A DNA stretch of 64,000 bases from Lutraria lutraria (GCA_964023205.1 OZ026837.1:9466088-9530087); one strand, 5' to 3'. Shown: positions 27,255 through 41,164, numbered from the stretch's first letter. Numbers and translations are program-made. The notes: a model not told the origin generated them from the letters alone.

Positions 27255-30200
27255 TGACTAAAGGTAGGATCCAAACTCCCAATGATTATTATCTCAAAAT
27301 GGATTTTGGAAATATTTATCTTTTTTATTGGTTTCCATAATAAAAATGATTTACCATGATTTTTGGAGTAGCCCATTTAAAAAAATAATGAAGGAAATGT
27401 TTTGTTGATATTAATATCTTAGTGGAATATGCGCATGCAATATGGGGTTTTACTAATCATTTTGATATTGCCTGGAAGATGCAATTTATTGTTAAGGAGG
27501 AAAATGTGGCTATCCTAGCATTTTTCCTACAAAGCGTAATAATGAGTGCATCCTTTTATTGAAACTTTAATCGCTTAAGGTAGATAACGTAATAAAGTGA
27601 GATTGTATGTGTCATATAATGTTATATTCGACATCGATGTACTGAAAAAGACCCAATCCGATTCAACGACTTCAGGAACGCAAACTCAAGTCGAAACGTT
27701 ATCTGCCGAATCATAATAATGTATTCGTGACTGCTATCTATTCCTGAAATAATGGTACATATTTCTTCTGCAATAGTTATTTAACAACAACTTAAAGTGA
27801 CATTAAATCACTTTGGTGTTTAGGAACATTCCACAAAATTAGATTATATTAGATTTATAGTGATATAAATTCGTGAACTATGGCAAAATTGATTGTACTT
27901 CCTTTAGAATTTGTTTCAAAGATTTTATGCGTAAATTATTGAATTTATAAGTAAAATACTAACTGACATTTCTTGTATTTTTAGATAATATTGTGTCCAA
28001 ACTCAATAGCAAAATTATCGTAAGTCATATCGCAGCATTCCAGGTGTCCATGCTTAAAACATTTTCATTTTATTGATAAATGAAATATAATGCATTGTTT
28101 GTGGATTGAGGCGAAAACAATCTTTTACAAAATGTCTTATAAAAAGTTTTTCTCTCCCGACGAGTAACTGATAAACAGCTACGCGGATTTTGAATTTCAC
28201 CAAGGTTATGTTTATTCATATTTGAGGCTTTCATTTAATTATCTGACAGTCATTACACTCACACATTACAAAATGTTTCTTGCAATGACATTCAACTTTG
28301 TTTGTACATGTTTTGTCTGCACAAGTAGCACTTGGGCTATGATGCCCTTAATTAAACTTCACACGTTTGCTGCTAACCTTCAACACAGCTTATCCTGATT
28401 TCAATTTAACCATCCCGACTGTTACCAATATTCACTTTAAAGCATATTTGTGCGAAAAACGGCCGACGTTGTTATAACAAAAAAGTATGACATGACGTTT
28501 GCTTAATCACGAAGTTAAATTACAGTTTTTGTCATAATCATGATTTATGGATGCCTCCAAATATGTTTTTCAGACAACATGGAGACTTTGACATCTTATT
28601 CTAATGTAATTGACAAAAAGCATGAATGGCATACAATGTTGTTCAAAAACAAGTAATTGATGTTGGAGAATCATGGATGTCTTGCGTGCTTTGATACCAT
28701 AGTTGTAATCTATCTGATGTGTCATTATTTCAATACTATAATGAATAAAAAACATTCTCTTGAAAATGCACAGTACAGATTAAAATGCATGATGCATAGC
28801 GTTCAACATGCATCTTTTATTTGTGGTTTTCAGTTTCTAGTCTAAAAACAATCCCTAGTAACAAATATCTTTATACTTGTCGAAACATTCAAAACTGATT
28901 AATACATATTTCTGGAATGCCTGTTTTTCAAAATTACTTCAGTTCTTCGGACTAACCGGTAAATATTTTATTTTTTAATATACAATCGTGTTTATGACAA
29001 AACGTATAATTCACGGGGAGGAGGGTGGAATAGAATAAATACTTGCATTTGTAACGTATTGAAAGCATTAAGCAGTTGTGAATAAAAGTTTGCTACTTGT
29101 TTGAGTAACATGCAAAATTGTATACAACAAATTTGACAAAAGCATCCGCCCTAGTGTAGGAGCGTACGGTACATTTCTTTAGATGTTAACTGCCAATTTC
29201 AGTTGTCAACTGACACCAGAGTTCATACTAAATTCGTCATTAGGTGTGGGCTAATTGATAGTTCATATGTTAACTGATGCAACGTCACTCTTTATGTCTC
29301 CTTAGCCAACTTCAGTCTAATTGGACGGAAATTATCACAAGTCTCGCCCACTGAGATGAACCAAGCATCTCGGGTACATTTGAAAAGTAGACATTTTATG
29401 TCAAAAGGACTTCGTTAAAGAAAGGCTTCGTCAGAAATTATCGGCGATTGTATCAAACATGCCAATGTGTTAATGAGCAAATATTTGTAAAGAACTATTT
29501 CTTTGTCAAAAATATCATTTAAATGATACAAAAAATGACTTTAATATTTTAAGACCTCTTGCTGAATAAATTACGACATCGACCTAAAACGGCGTTAATG
29601 TTGATGTTTCAAGCACCATGTTCATCATAGTAGCCACTTCTTCAGAGCCACGTAAGCATTTTGGGAACATCGGTTACAATTCGCGTACAGGACTTGGTTC
29701 ATTTGGTCAATCTGGTTGTCTGTCATGTCTGTAATATCATCAGTTATGTGTGCATCAATCTTTCTGTTATAATTGTCTTATCTTCCAAAGCTCGTTGTGT
29801 TTATGAGGACTTATTATCATTTAAAGTCATTATTTGTCGCAGGAGGGACTTAGCACTTCATCCACAGGATGGATTATAGGGTCTTTACCATTTTCTATTT
29901 GTTACCGTCATCACTACGCCTTGGTTTCCCATTGATTCTGAAAATAAATGCAAATAGCTTTGTGTAATCAATAACACAGGTCATGTATGGTATCTGTACA
30001 TTTACAACTACTTTTCAAGAGTAAGGTTTGAAAGTAAAGTTTACATTGCCTTTGGTTTACTAACTGGTGAACATTCTTTAGTACTGGTATCCTAAGTAAA
30101 AAGTATGTAAGTGATGATCATTCTTTATTTTTCAGATGAATGTTTGTTAAACGCAGAAACACTTTATCACTAATGAATACACTGCCATGTTGTCTCGTGC

Positions 30201-31325
30201 ATCATAACAAATTCAGAGAAGTTTTTAAAATACGCACACCTTTTACAGTGTATGGCTTTGTTCGGCAACATTATTGATACTTGATCTAGAAAACTGAAGA
30301 ACTATCATGTACTGAAGCTACAGCTTAAAATACATGAAGTTATATCTGACAATCCAAGTATTGGCAGAATTGTTGTTTTGTATGTGATAAAAACCATACA
30401 CAAGTACCTAAATTTAAAATGTGACTGTTGGAAGCACCCTGTAAATTTTGATAAGCAACTATAAATAGACATGCAAGGGAGATAAATCGGAATTAAACAT
30501 CAACATAATCAAACATGTTCAATGTTTAATCAGGTTTGTCTTTTTTTTATTTCCAAGAAAAATACATATAAAACGGTGTCTATAGTTTCGTTAAAATAAA
30601 AGCGAACAGGATATGTTTGAATTCAGCAAACGCTACTTGAATAGTTAAACAGTGGCATAAAATATTATGGAACTCTTTATTCTGATTACTTGTAAGAATC
30701 ATGTTTGTTTAATTGTTAAAACTTCTTTGAGAAAAACACTATAAAGTTATGAAAACAATGTGATTTTACACTTTTTGAAACCTATGCAGTATTTTTTGTC
30801 AGATATAGCTTTATAATGTTCTTTAACTTTACGAAATTTTTTTTTTTTGTTGTTGTTGTCACTCATCACTTCAAATTCTTCAAATCACCCCGGTTATACA
30901 TAATAATATATTTGTTTTACGATCACCATGTGTCATCAGGTGATAGGCTTACATGCATTATACTGTCGCTACCATATTCGGAGTATGATCGATATTCTAA
31001 ATGAATGTAACAACTCAATCTTAAGAGATTATCATTAATATTAATGTTATTTCTCTTTTACTAATGGCTTTATAGACTGACAAACTGATGTAAGAATACG
31101 TTCTATATCGTAATAGCACACAATATCATGTTAAATATAATAAAGAGACTGACAACAACAATTATAATAATAAATTATGAAAACAAAACTATGAAAAAAG
31201 AGAAGGAAATATGTTTGACAGTTGATAGGGAGAAAGAGTTACCTAAATTAAATGTAGTATTCGTTATCTCTACGTTTCAAATGTAAATATACATGTATTT
31301 GGATAGATTTAATATGATTCCGCGG
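27255..31325. other. Intergenic DNA, no gene recognised
   Basis: AT-rich sequence. A stretch at 29,195-29,320 (TCATTAGGTGTGGGCTAATTG, then GATAGTTCATATGTTAACTG) resembles 22,930-23,000 (CGTTAGGTGTTTGTCAGTTG, then GTAGTTCCAATGTTCAACTG), so a dispersed repeat is likely. No gene is supported. Confidence 0.45.
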
Positions 31326-31765
31326 TTTTCAGAAGACAAAAGTTCAGTGAATTTTAAAATATTAGTTCTTTTCCTGTAATATTGTTTGATATGTTCTTTT
31401 CTAATATCATAATATGGGGACATTCTAATATAAAGTGGAATTCGTCTTCAAGAGTGTTACATAACTGACATGTTCTTTCTGATCTTGGTGTTTTAACTGG
31501 TTTTGTCCATCTGCCTAATTCTATTTCTAATCTATGACTTAAAGTTCTTATTCTGCATAAAGCTATTCGATATTTTCTATTTTTAACACAATCTAAATAT
31601 ATTTTAAACTCAAAATTTGAAAATAGTTTATAGGTGCATGCCCTTGAAGAATATCTAAGTTCGCCACTCCATGTTTGAATAAAATTGTCTTCAATGCGTA
31701 ATTGAAAAATTCTTAAAACTATATAAATGTTCTTAAGTACGTTATCTGAAGTATTATTTGATTAA
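31326..31765 (-). pseudogene. Decayed LINE reverse-transcriptase C-terminal fragment (antisense)
   Basis: Reading the minus strand between about 31,560 and 31,420 gives SHRLEIELGRWTKPVKTPRS, then ERTCQLCNTLEDEFHFI. This is the same conserved tail (R-L-x-I-E-x-G, CxxC, E-x-EFHF) seen in non-LTR retrotransposon proteins and in the fragment at 24.3 kb. No complete frame with a start exists, so it is a broken, 5'-truncated copy from a different LINE lineage. Confidence 0.7.
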
Positions 31766-33534
31766 AGTGAAGGGTTTGTTTCTTTTGTATGCATTTCTTC
31801 CTGACTGGTATCCGGCTTAGAGCTTTAGTGTCGGTTATGTCTTATTGTATAGACTGTGTTGTTTTGGTATTCAGGACGATGTGTATTAGCCATATTGGTG
31901 TTTCTTTTCAGTTTTCTATTTCTGTAATGATTGGTGAATAATTATGAAGTCCGTGTGTTTATATGGGATCGTTTTGTATTAGCAGAATCATAACTTTTTG
32001 AATCCACGATACTTTTTTCTCAAAACAGATTAAGCTTCCAAAACTGTACCCAAATAGATCGTCCATTTAAAAACGACTCCTGATATTCTTTGTACCAACC
32101 ATTCTGTGCCAAATCGATTGAATGGTTTAGTATTGTCCTGTATCTATTTAAATGAATTGCATTTCATTGCGAACGACGCCTTTATTTCATGCATCATCGC
32201 ATTCATTACTGAGACAGGATTTTTATGGTCTGATATAGACAAAAGATGGATTGAGATACAAACGAGTCTACTTCACGACTGAACGGAGAACCAGTGCCAG
32301 AATGTTGACAGATGTAATCAGGATAGTCGCGTATACTGTTTGATAAAAACTGAATTGTGCGATTTTTATATATCTGTGTTGTGTTAAACAAAGCAACATT
32401 ACCAGGAGACACAATTGTTTACAGTTATTGATAGGAACAATTCCGAGAGATTGTCCGTGAGATAGATAACTACAAGCATGATAAATTTGATTAGAATGAC
32501 ATTGATATAATTATTAACCGCATTGTGGAAGTACCCCATGCATCCATCTGGAGTGAAGAGGATGTCACCAGCTTTCAGACACTGCCGCAGTAATATTTAC
32601 TAAATCAAATATTATTCTCTATGAATGGAATGTGCCATGTTGTAAATTCTAAATAGATCCATTTAACTAATTGCATGCCTTTGGATCGAGGGATCGCGTG
32701 TTTGATCCCAGTGAGATCATATTTTATTACTAGTATGATATTAACTTCAAGAAAGGTGACACAGGAGTACTGGTTAGGCCAACTACCTTGTGTATACAAC
32801 TAGATGCCGTCTTTAATCAACGTCAGAGCGAAACAGAAAAGCAATTATATCCAACATACCCATTCTGAAAATCTGCGGAATGCTTTATTTTTTACATTGA
32901 GCCTGATGAGGAACAAAACAATTGCTGGGGGGAAAAAAGACATTCATTCAGTATATTGATGTACAATGTATTATCTTTTGATAGACCATAAATTGCAAGA
33001 TAGTGACATGCGCTGAATCGCAAATTTGGCTACTTTGAGCATCGCTTCCCATGCAAAGCACATCAATGAACTGATGTGACTTTCCGTACACAATATACGT
33101 TTACATTAAGAATTGCCGAATTCTATTATGAAAATGTGTATAAAGAAGACCATAGTAGTGTTTTGACAGTAATTAACTACTTTTTTTATTGACCTTCGAA
33201 CAAAAACGTCGCCCCATTAAGTTAACGGATACGTCTTTTTGCTAGCCCGCTATAATATGTAAACATCTTTAAGCTAAACATTCTACTAATATTTTTTCCA
33301 TTTAACATTCCAATGTATGCAGTAATTCAATTATTGTATTTGAATATGATTTTTTAAATCAAACGAATATTAGATAGTTATTAATAAAATACTCAATAAT
33401 TAGAAAAAATCATATTGGCTGAATCATTTGTCCTCGGTCAGTTGTCAATACAGCGAACATCGGCCAAATAACTCTGCCAATATGAAATTCCCTTATTGAT
33501 AACTTTATGTTAAAATAAGAAAGCCAAAAATAAA
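31766..33534. other. Intergenic DNA with a possible decayed SINE
   Basis: No gene is supported. Near 32,690-32,720 the text GCGTGTTTGATCCCAGTGAG resembles a tRNA T-arm, with weak tRNA-like sequence upstream. It may be an old SINE head, but it is too decayed to call. Confidence 0.4.
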
Positions 33535-35150
33535 ATCCTTGTCACTGATTTGATAAGAAAGTGGGGCGAGCACTAATCCTTGTCACTAATTGGATAAGGA
33601 AAGTGGGCGAGCACTAATCCTTGTCACTAATTGGATAAGGAAAGTGGACGAGCACTAATCCTTGTCACTAATTGGATAAGGAAAGTGGACGAGCACTAAT
33701 CCTTGTCACTAATTGGATAAGGAAAGTGGGCGAGCACTAATCCTTGTCACTAATTGGATAAGGAAAGTGGACGAGCACTAATCCTTGTCACTAATTGGAT
33801 AAGGAAAGTGGGCGAGCACTAATCCTTGTCACTAATTGGATAAGGAAAGTGGACGAGCACTAATCCTTGTCACTAATTGGATAAGGAAAGTGGACGAGCA
33901 CTAATCCTTGTCACTGATTGGATAAGGAAGTGGGGGAGCACTAATCCTTGTCACTAATTGGATAAGGAAAGTGGACGAGCACTAATCCTTGTCACTAATT
34001 GGATAAGGAAGTGGGGGAGTACTAATCCTTGTCACTAATTGGATAAGGAAAGTGGACGAGCACTAATCATTGTCACTGATTGGATAAGGAAAGTGGGCGA
34101 GCACTAATCCTTGTCACTAATTGGATAAGGAAAGTGGACGAGCACTAATCCTTGTCACTAATTGGATAAGGAAGTGGGGGAGCACTAATCCTTGTCACTA
34201 ATTGGATAAGGAAAGTGGACGAGCACTAATCCTTGTCACTAATTGGATAAGGAAGTGGGGGAGTACTAATCCTTGTCACTAATTGGATAAGGAAGTGGGG
34301 GAGTACTAATCCTTGTCACTAATTGGATAAGGAAAGTGGACGAGCACTAATCCTTGTCACTAATTGGATAAGGAAGTGGGGGAGTACTAATCCTTGTCAC
34401 TAATTGGATAAGGAAAGTGGACGAGCACTAATCCTTGTCACTAATTGGATAAGGAAAGTGGGCGAGCACTAATCCTTGTCACTAATTGGATAAGGAAAGT
34501 GGACGAGCACTAATCCTTGTCACTGATTGGATAAGGAAGTGGGGGAGCACTAATCCTTGTCACTAATTGGATAAGGAAAGTGGACGAGCACTAATCCTTG
34601 TCACTAATTGGATAAGGAAGTGGGGGAGTACTAATCCTTGTCACTAATTGGATAAGGAAAGTGGACGAGCACTAATCCTTGTCATTAATTGGATAAGGAA
34701 AGTGGGCGAGCACTAATCCTTGTCACTAATTGGATAAGGAAAGTGGACGAGCACTAATCCTTGTCACTGATTGGATAAGAAAGTGGGGCGAGCACTAATC
34801 CTTGTCACTAATTGGATAAGGAAAGTGGACGAGCACTAATCCTTGTCACTGATTGGATAAGGAAGTGGGGGAGTACTAATCCTTGTCACTGATTGGATAA
34901 GGAAAGTGGGCGAGCACTAATCCTTGTCACTAATTGGATAAGGAAAGTGGACGAGCACTAATCCTTGTCACTGATTGGATAAGGAAGTGGGGGAGTACTA
35001 ATCCTTGTCACTGATTGGATAAGGAAGTGGGGGAGTACTAATCCTTGTCACTGATTGGATAAGGAAGTGGGGGAGTACTAATCCTTGTCACTGATTGGAT
35101 AAGGAAGTGGGCGAGTACTAATCCTTGTCACTGATTGGGTGATAAAGCGG
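33535..35150. repeat. 41-bp satellite array, about 40 copies with 3 main variants
   Basis: A tandem array whose unit begins ACTAATCCTTGTCACTAATT and continues GGATAAGGAAAGTGGACGAGC. Three variant tails alternate: AAAGTGGACGAGC and AAAGTGGGCGAGC (41 bp), and AAGTGGGGGAG followed by C or T (40 bp). Runs such as GGACGAGC then GGGGGAGT recur in blocks, so there is a higher-order pattern. The edge units at 33,535 and 35,110-35,150 are more diverged. No frame stays open across the array. Confidence 0.95.
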
Positions 35151-38100
35151 GGCAAACACAAACCCACTTTAGACATTCGTCTCATCGTATTACTGATTTC
35201 AGAAAGCTTCGATTTTCACGTATTAGGAAAGAAACTCTTTATATATTCCCTCTTGTGTCATCAATCACATAGTTACCACCACTGTTATCCTTACCCTCAC
35301 CCTCTGAAATATGCCTGAACTCCCTATGGAAATAAATTGTAGATTCTCTTATACTGTCATGACGGGATTCGATTACTTGCAAATCCATGTAATCCACGTA
35401 TATACGTTCTAAATAGGTACACTGCTCAATTTTTATAATCGGTCTCCCATATTTTTTATATACATTTGTACTTTATAAATATAATGAACTCATTGACATA
35501 TTTAAGGCAATTGAAAACTTATTCAATACTTTTTTTTCTAATGATATCACACGCTTTTAAATATAAAAAGAATCCTATTTACTAGATACATGTATACAGA
35601 GTGTACCATGCTTTCCTGTCTGTGCGGGGGCTTTGTAGTAAAAACGTCCCGCTGACACCTGGTGGCCTCAAGTGTCCGCCTTCGTCTGTCTCCCTAAACA
35701 AAGTAAATATGTTCTGATCTTAATTTGATTTAGTTTGTAGAATTGGTATGTCAATCACCCTTAAGTCGTCTCCTTAAATCAGCCAATGTGTAAATCTTGA
35801 TTCAACTTCACTTGTCATGTCGCAAGTGGGAACTCCATCAAGTTGACTGGTTAAAGTTGTGTAATTGTTTTTTATTGTTTTATTACTGTACAAACAAGCT
35901 TTATTATTACATTTACTCTCATGTCTCCAGAAAGAACATAAAACGGTTTATCAGTTGTTTGTTCAAAGTTCTCATTGTCGAAGTTTTGAGAAATCCAAGT
36001 TCCGTTCTAAATTCTTTACTTTATCACACGCGTGTTTGAAATTTTGAAAATTGATTGAATTGTGTAGTTCTTTATTGAATCCGATTCTGATTACACTTTG
36101 TACTTCATTCTATGTAATCAGTTATTTGCCTCTTCACAAAATCGAGTTGGAGAAATCTTATAATAAAATGCGAAAGTAACAAACAACATTCATTTCAGGA
36201 GGAGATCAAATATTTCAGTGACTGTAAAATTAATTGGGTTCACGACAAACATGCAAATTTATTATTCAGTCTTCACTTATTGCTCCGTTGTGTATTAAAT
36301 AAATGTTATGCAAAACGTTTTAGTTGTCTAGCGACAGCAAGCAGGTGACTTCAATATCACTTTAATTTAATTGAATTATCCGAACTGAGCAGATAATTGA
36401 CGCTTACATCCTAGACAACGTAACAACATTTAGAACATGATTGAATTATGTTCGACGCAATTCTGTTGATATTCTTGCAGATAATGTCAATGCTGTAATT
36501 TGTATTCCGAAGATATTTAGAATGTAGTCTAAGGTTTGGAGATCTACAAGAAGATTATTTTAAAAAATCGAAAGAAATTACACAAACGACATGGTTAAAG
36601 TAGCATTCATTGGACACTGATCGTATAACATATGACTCTGAAAATGCGAAGCATGTTTTTTTTGCTGTTGTTGAAATGTTAATGAGAACTATAACCGATG
36701 GTTGCCGGCTCTATTTTAATTCATCAGAATACAGACCGCTTCTTTGAGCAATGAGAAGAGAACAGAACATTTTATCATTGTGTTTGTACCGTCATATGAG
36801 TATTAAACAACATCATGGGAATTAGCAACAGAGAAACATAATATTATATCATAATAAAATTATTTCAGAAGAGGCTATGCTTTTCAATACCATAGTCAAG
36901 TGATCAAATTTAAGGACGAGTTTTTCCCCATGGAATTGCAAGATGTAAGAAATTTTCTACTGATAATATTCTAGAAGTTATATTTTCTTACGTTTTTTTA
37001 TATATATATTTCCAGAAAGAGCAAGATGCACGACATGAAGAGGAAAGAGACATCGATCCATGAAATATGAAACATCAATACGAACTGGCAAATCTCCCAA
37101 CATACACCAAAGCCCTTACTTCTGTATAAGATTTATGAAGCCGAGTCATCAGTAAGTTCGACTAGCGATCCATTATCAAGGAAGTAACCTTTCCGAAGTT
37201 TGTTTGTCAGAGCTTTTAGAAGAATCCACAAAACTGCATTCCATATCATAGACATTAATCAAAGTCTTTCCCGGCTCAGGATCTGGCTCCGACGCTTATC
37301 GTGTTGTTATACGAATTAGATGAAGGGAACATTGTGATAATACGTAATATCTGGGATTATAATTCATCTTGAAGAATGACATGAGACACAACGTATTAAT
37401 TACTTCCTGGTAAATCGGTAATCATGTAGTCTCAGTCTTCCGTGTAAATGTTGTTAACGAATGTATATATATTCATGCAATTATTCTGAATGTGGTCAGC
37501 CGTTTACTAAACATATCATTACGCGTCGAGTAATTCAAGATGGAGTCCTTAGTTGAAAGTTGGACTCGTTTGATTCGTTTGTCACTTAACTACGTGTTTC
37601 ATTACGGTAACATAGACATGAACACAATGAAGAGAACAGACGCTTTTGTTGGAAGGAAGTTTGTTAATTGAATTCATTTCAGCATTAAACAACGACTTAT
37701 ACAAAACGTGTAATATTAAATGACATTAAATCGTCTTAAACGTTGTAGCGAGGTATCAGAAAGCTTACACTTAAAGTTGACTAATTACCAATATGTAAAT
37801 ATGCATTATACTGCATTATACGGAAGCCATTTTACATACAAATCACATCCTAGTGCTGGACAATCGGAGCATGAATAAGGCCAACCTAAAAGTCATGGAA
37901 TGAACAATTCAGACTACATGTATATATTAACCTAGTGTTTTGAATGCGTGACTTCTAGCAATAAAGAAAGTAATCATTGATTGAATAAATCTCTCGACTT
38001 TTAAACTGACTTGTGCAATAAAAGCGGATTTTGTAACATGACTGAAATTGAATTCAATGGTATTCTAAACTTTCCCGTACAATAATGCGACAATTAAGAA

Positions 38101-38705
38101 ATTGCTTGTCTTTTACTAAATGAAGTGAACTTATTTTAATGCTTTTTTCTTGAAGTTTGTGCTGGAATTTTATTACTTCTGCCTGAATATTTTGAAACGC
38201 GAGAGTAATTTGTGAAAATCGATCAGGAATGGAGAATTTAAGTGTTCTACTAGTCAATGAATTTCGGCTTATACATTCTGATTGTACTGCGGAGCATGCG
38301 TCGTATCGGTTAGATCTCAAATCGACGGGCAGTGACGCTTTGAACAGTTGAGGTTATTCCGTAAAAATATTTACAGAATATGAATACTGACTTAAATGGG
38401 ACATTTATTTCAGAAATATTGGAATATTCATGAATTCGTGATTATAAAATACTGTACAAATAAAACAGTGCTTGGTGCATTTAAGGAGAATAATTATGCT
38501 GTAAATGTGACAATGTTTACGTCGGAGAAGAAATCTTTGTCTATTCGAATTAGGATAAACAATGGAGTTTGATAAATTAAAACGAACTGTGCATGCGTTA
38601 CGGATTTAGATATTTGAATTCGATTTAGTTTCATTAGTGATTTATTTTATTATGTAGGAAACTTGAAAGGTCTTTTAATGCAAGACTTTTGAAAGTTATT
38701 TTATT
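35151..38705. other. Intergenic DNA upstream of the small GTPase gene
   Basis: No protein gene is recognised. A pyrimidine-rich tract ending in TTTCCAG at 37,009-37,015 is followed by a 15-codon open stretch ending in TGA near 37,061. This could be a last coding exon but the evidence is weak. Upstream exons of the GTPase transcript could also lie here. Confidence 0.4.
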
Positions 38706-38715
38706 TATATATAAG
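38706..38715 (+). promoter_or_regulatory. Possible TATA element before the RASL10-like gene
   Basis: TATATATAAG lies 36-45 bp upstream of the first ATG. If used, the 5' UTR would be very short, so it may instead be chance AT-rich sequence or part of an intron ending at TATATAG near 38,724-38,730. Confidence 0.25.
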
Positions 38716-38750
38716 TAATAATCTATATAGAATACTTACAATTGTGGAAG

Positions 38751-39404
38751 ATGAATGCTTATATGAAGATGACGACCAGTCATTTAACGATTGATTCAGA
38801 GCAACAACGCATTAAACTGGCGATTCTTGGTGCGCCTGGAGTTGGCAAAACATCCATTGTTCGTCAGTTTGTATCTAACTCTTTCCAAGATGATTATCAG
38901 CCAACAGACAATAAACAAGTATTCTACCCGTCTGTGATTATCAATGACCATCTTTACGAACTGAAAATCATAGATTGTCCCTACATTCCATATTTTCCAG
39001 TGAACTCGTTATACGAATGGACCGATTACAGAGGCTACGGTTTACGGAACGCCTCGGCGTACATTCTTGTGTACGATATAACAGCCGAGGAAAGCTTTCA
39101 TTATATCAAAAACTTAAGGGATCAGATATTAGAAAGTCGAGACATGCATGATATCCCTTTATTTGTGGTCGGGAACAAATATGACCTATCGGAAGACCGG
39201 GGAATTTCACGCCGAGAAGTTGCTAGCTTGGTAAAGAAACACTGGAAATGCGGCTACATCGAATGCTCAGCTAAATATAATTGGCATGTTGTGTTATTGT
39301 TTAAAGAACTTATGAAAACGATTGATTATATAGATTACGGACATAAGCCTACTTCATTACGGGTCCAAGATGCTCTCAGAAACAATAGATGTGTTATATT
39401 ATGA
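38751..39404 (+). CDS. RASL10-like small GTPase (Ras superfamily)
   Basis: A 217-residue protein whose sequence matches the RASL10A/B branch of Ras-like proteins. The P-loop GAPGVGKT (G1) is at residues 27-34, NKYD (G4) and ECSAK (G5) are intact, and the WKCGYIECSAKYNWHVVLLF block is typical of RASL10. The usual DxxG (G3) motif with its catalytic Gln is replaced by DCPY, a feature shared by RASL10 proteins, so intrinsic GTP hydrolysis is expected to be low or unusual. The C-terminus is CVIL, a CaaX box whose final Leu predicts geranylgeranylation and membrane attachment. The whole coding region is one exon. I chose the first ATG at 38,751; a second ATG at codon 5 is possible. The length is close to the ~203 residues of vertebrate RASL10B. 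It is the only clear host gene here. Confidence 0.88.
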   Translation: MNAYMKMTTSHLTIDSEQQRIKLAILGAPGVGKTSIVRQFVSNSFQDDYQPTDNKQVFYPSVIINDHLYELKIIDCPYIPYFPVNSLYEWTDYRGYGLRNASAYILVYDITAEESFHYIKNLRDQILESRDMHDIPLFVVGNKYDLSEDRGISRREVASLVKKHWKCGYIECSAKYNWHVVLLFKELMKTIDYIDYGHKPTSLRVQDALRNNRCVIL

Positions 39405-39629
39405 TATACGTATGTATAAACAATGTATAAATGGTATGCATGATTTGTGTACATATATATATATAGTCAGTAACGCGAACATGCGTAACTAAGTCTCATG
39501 TCGCGTGTTCTACTATTTAAATACTCATGAAACGCATATAATTTATGTACGTATAAGACGCACATTCGAGTATAATTTATGCTTATATATTGCAATACCG
39601 GCCTGTGGATAAATTTAAGGCCTAGATAA

Positions 39630-39635
39630 AATAAA
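39630..39635 (+). terminator. Candidate poly(A) signal AATAAA for the RASL10-like gene
   Basis: The first clear AATAAA hexamer downstream of the GTPase stop, about 225 bp after it, in an AT-rich 3' region. AATAAA is frequent by chance in such DNA, so this is tentative. Confidence 0.35.
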
Positions 39636-39639
39636 GAAC

Positions 39640-41162
39640 AGACGATCTTTTAAAGAAGTAAATTCATCTGTTCAAAGTTGAGTTGTTTTTTAGTAAATTA
39701 TACCACAAACAAAATATTAATTGCAGATAAGCATACATAGAGTTTAAATTATACATCCGTTAAAGAATATTCTAAATACTGACACGTATAAATAAATGAA
39801 TAAATCATCATTTTTGTTAAATGATATATATTGTACATAATAACAAACACTTCATATTATTGAAATTCTGAGTTTGACAGCACGCACATGTAGAACCGAT
39901 TTAGAAATTAAACACATGTTTCAAGTCATTTTATCAAATGAACATTGCAAATAGATCTAAATGATGCAACGTTTGTGCTTGGCTTAAAAAAGTATGTATA
40001 TTAGCATGTAAATAACACAAATCAACTCAACGGAAGATTTTTAGGATCTTAACATATTTTGTCATTATTTCAACGTGTCATTAAGGACAAATACTCAATA
40101 ATTATATTGTTGCTATTCATATACTATTTGAAATTTTGCTTGAATTTAACTATTCTCTGTTTACATGCATTGAAATATTCAAAAACATAAAAAACTATTA
40201 TAGATCAGGTGGCAGCTTGACTCACACTCGTACGGACGGACGTCCGGACGGACGGACAGACAAGGTAATGACTTTCTGTCTCGGCATCATTGGATGTCGG
40301 CATAAAATACATAAATGATCGATACTTAACGACATTACAGTGATTTATCGTAATTTCTCATTATTATAATGGACATAAATACAATATTAACGTTCACAAT
40401 TACCCGAAAGGCCTTATTTTTGGCACCGACGCTAATACATCCAGTGGCTATATCAATATTACTGAAATATACTAAAATACATGGATTTGTGGATGTATCG
40501 AACGTTGTATTCTACAAACGGTCTTAAGAAAAGAAATAGATAAAGAATTTCGACCTATTTACACATTATTTGACAAGTTAAGCCTGAATATAACTTTTCT
40601 TTTTCGGCCATTTTTATTCGTGTCTATTTATCCTTACATTTTAGTGTGGTATTTCAATTACACTCCTTATCAGCTAAAGACGACAGAATAGTGATATCAG
40701 CATCATTAACCATCTCAAGATTAATTTTAGCTGACATGCTGAGATTGTTAAACAACGATTTCATGAAATATTAACTAATCGCTTAATACATTCTAGGTAA
40801 AATGTTAGTGAAATTGAATTCTGGATTAAAATATTTCCCCAGACATTTTGGAAACATCTTTGTGGAGCATGTTATCCAGTAAACTGACACGTTTTCTGAT
40901 GAACATAATTTTAACCAGTATTTAATTGATCATGCTTTCAACGTCAGATAAAAGATAATCTGTTTATAGAATATTCATCTAATCGATTTGAACTGACAAA
41001 ATGACAAAACATGTTAGATACAAATTGAATGACTCAGCACAAATATCAGACGTTTGAGTTAGAAAACTGCCATTTATTTTCTGCCGCGGAAATAATTTTA
41101 TCTTAGATTTAATTTTTGAACATTATCTTTGTAACAGTTACTATGGAATTGTATATTTTTTG

Positions 41163-41164
<2 letters not shown>
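39640..41164. other. Intergenic DNA downstream of the small GTPase
   Basis: No gene. Near 40,230-40,262 there is a GGAC-rich run (ACGGACGGACGTCCGGACGG), a short tetranucleotide repeat of a type common at the ends of invertebrate transposable elements. Confidence 0.4.

Noticed and set aside
26987..27376. Long antisense open frame rich in Tyr, Leu and Phe
   Set aside because: It is generated by the 10-bp AGTAAARTAT satellite; the protein is a pure repeat artefact.
33535..35150. CRISPR-like array of regular repeats
   Set aside because: The units are contiguous with no unique spacers and the host is eukaryotic; it is a satellite.
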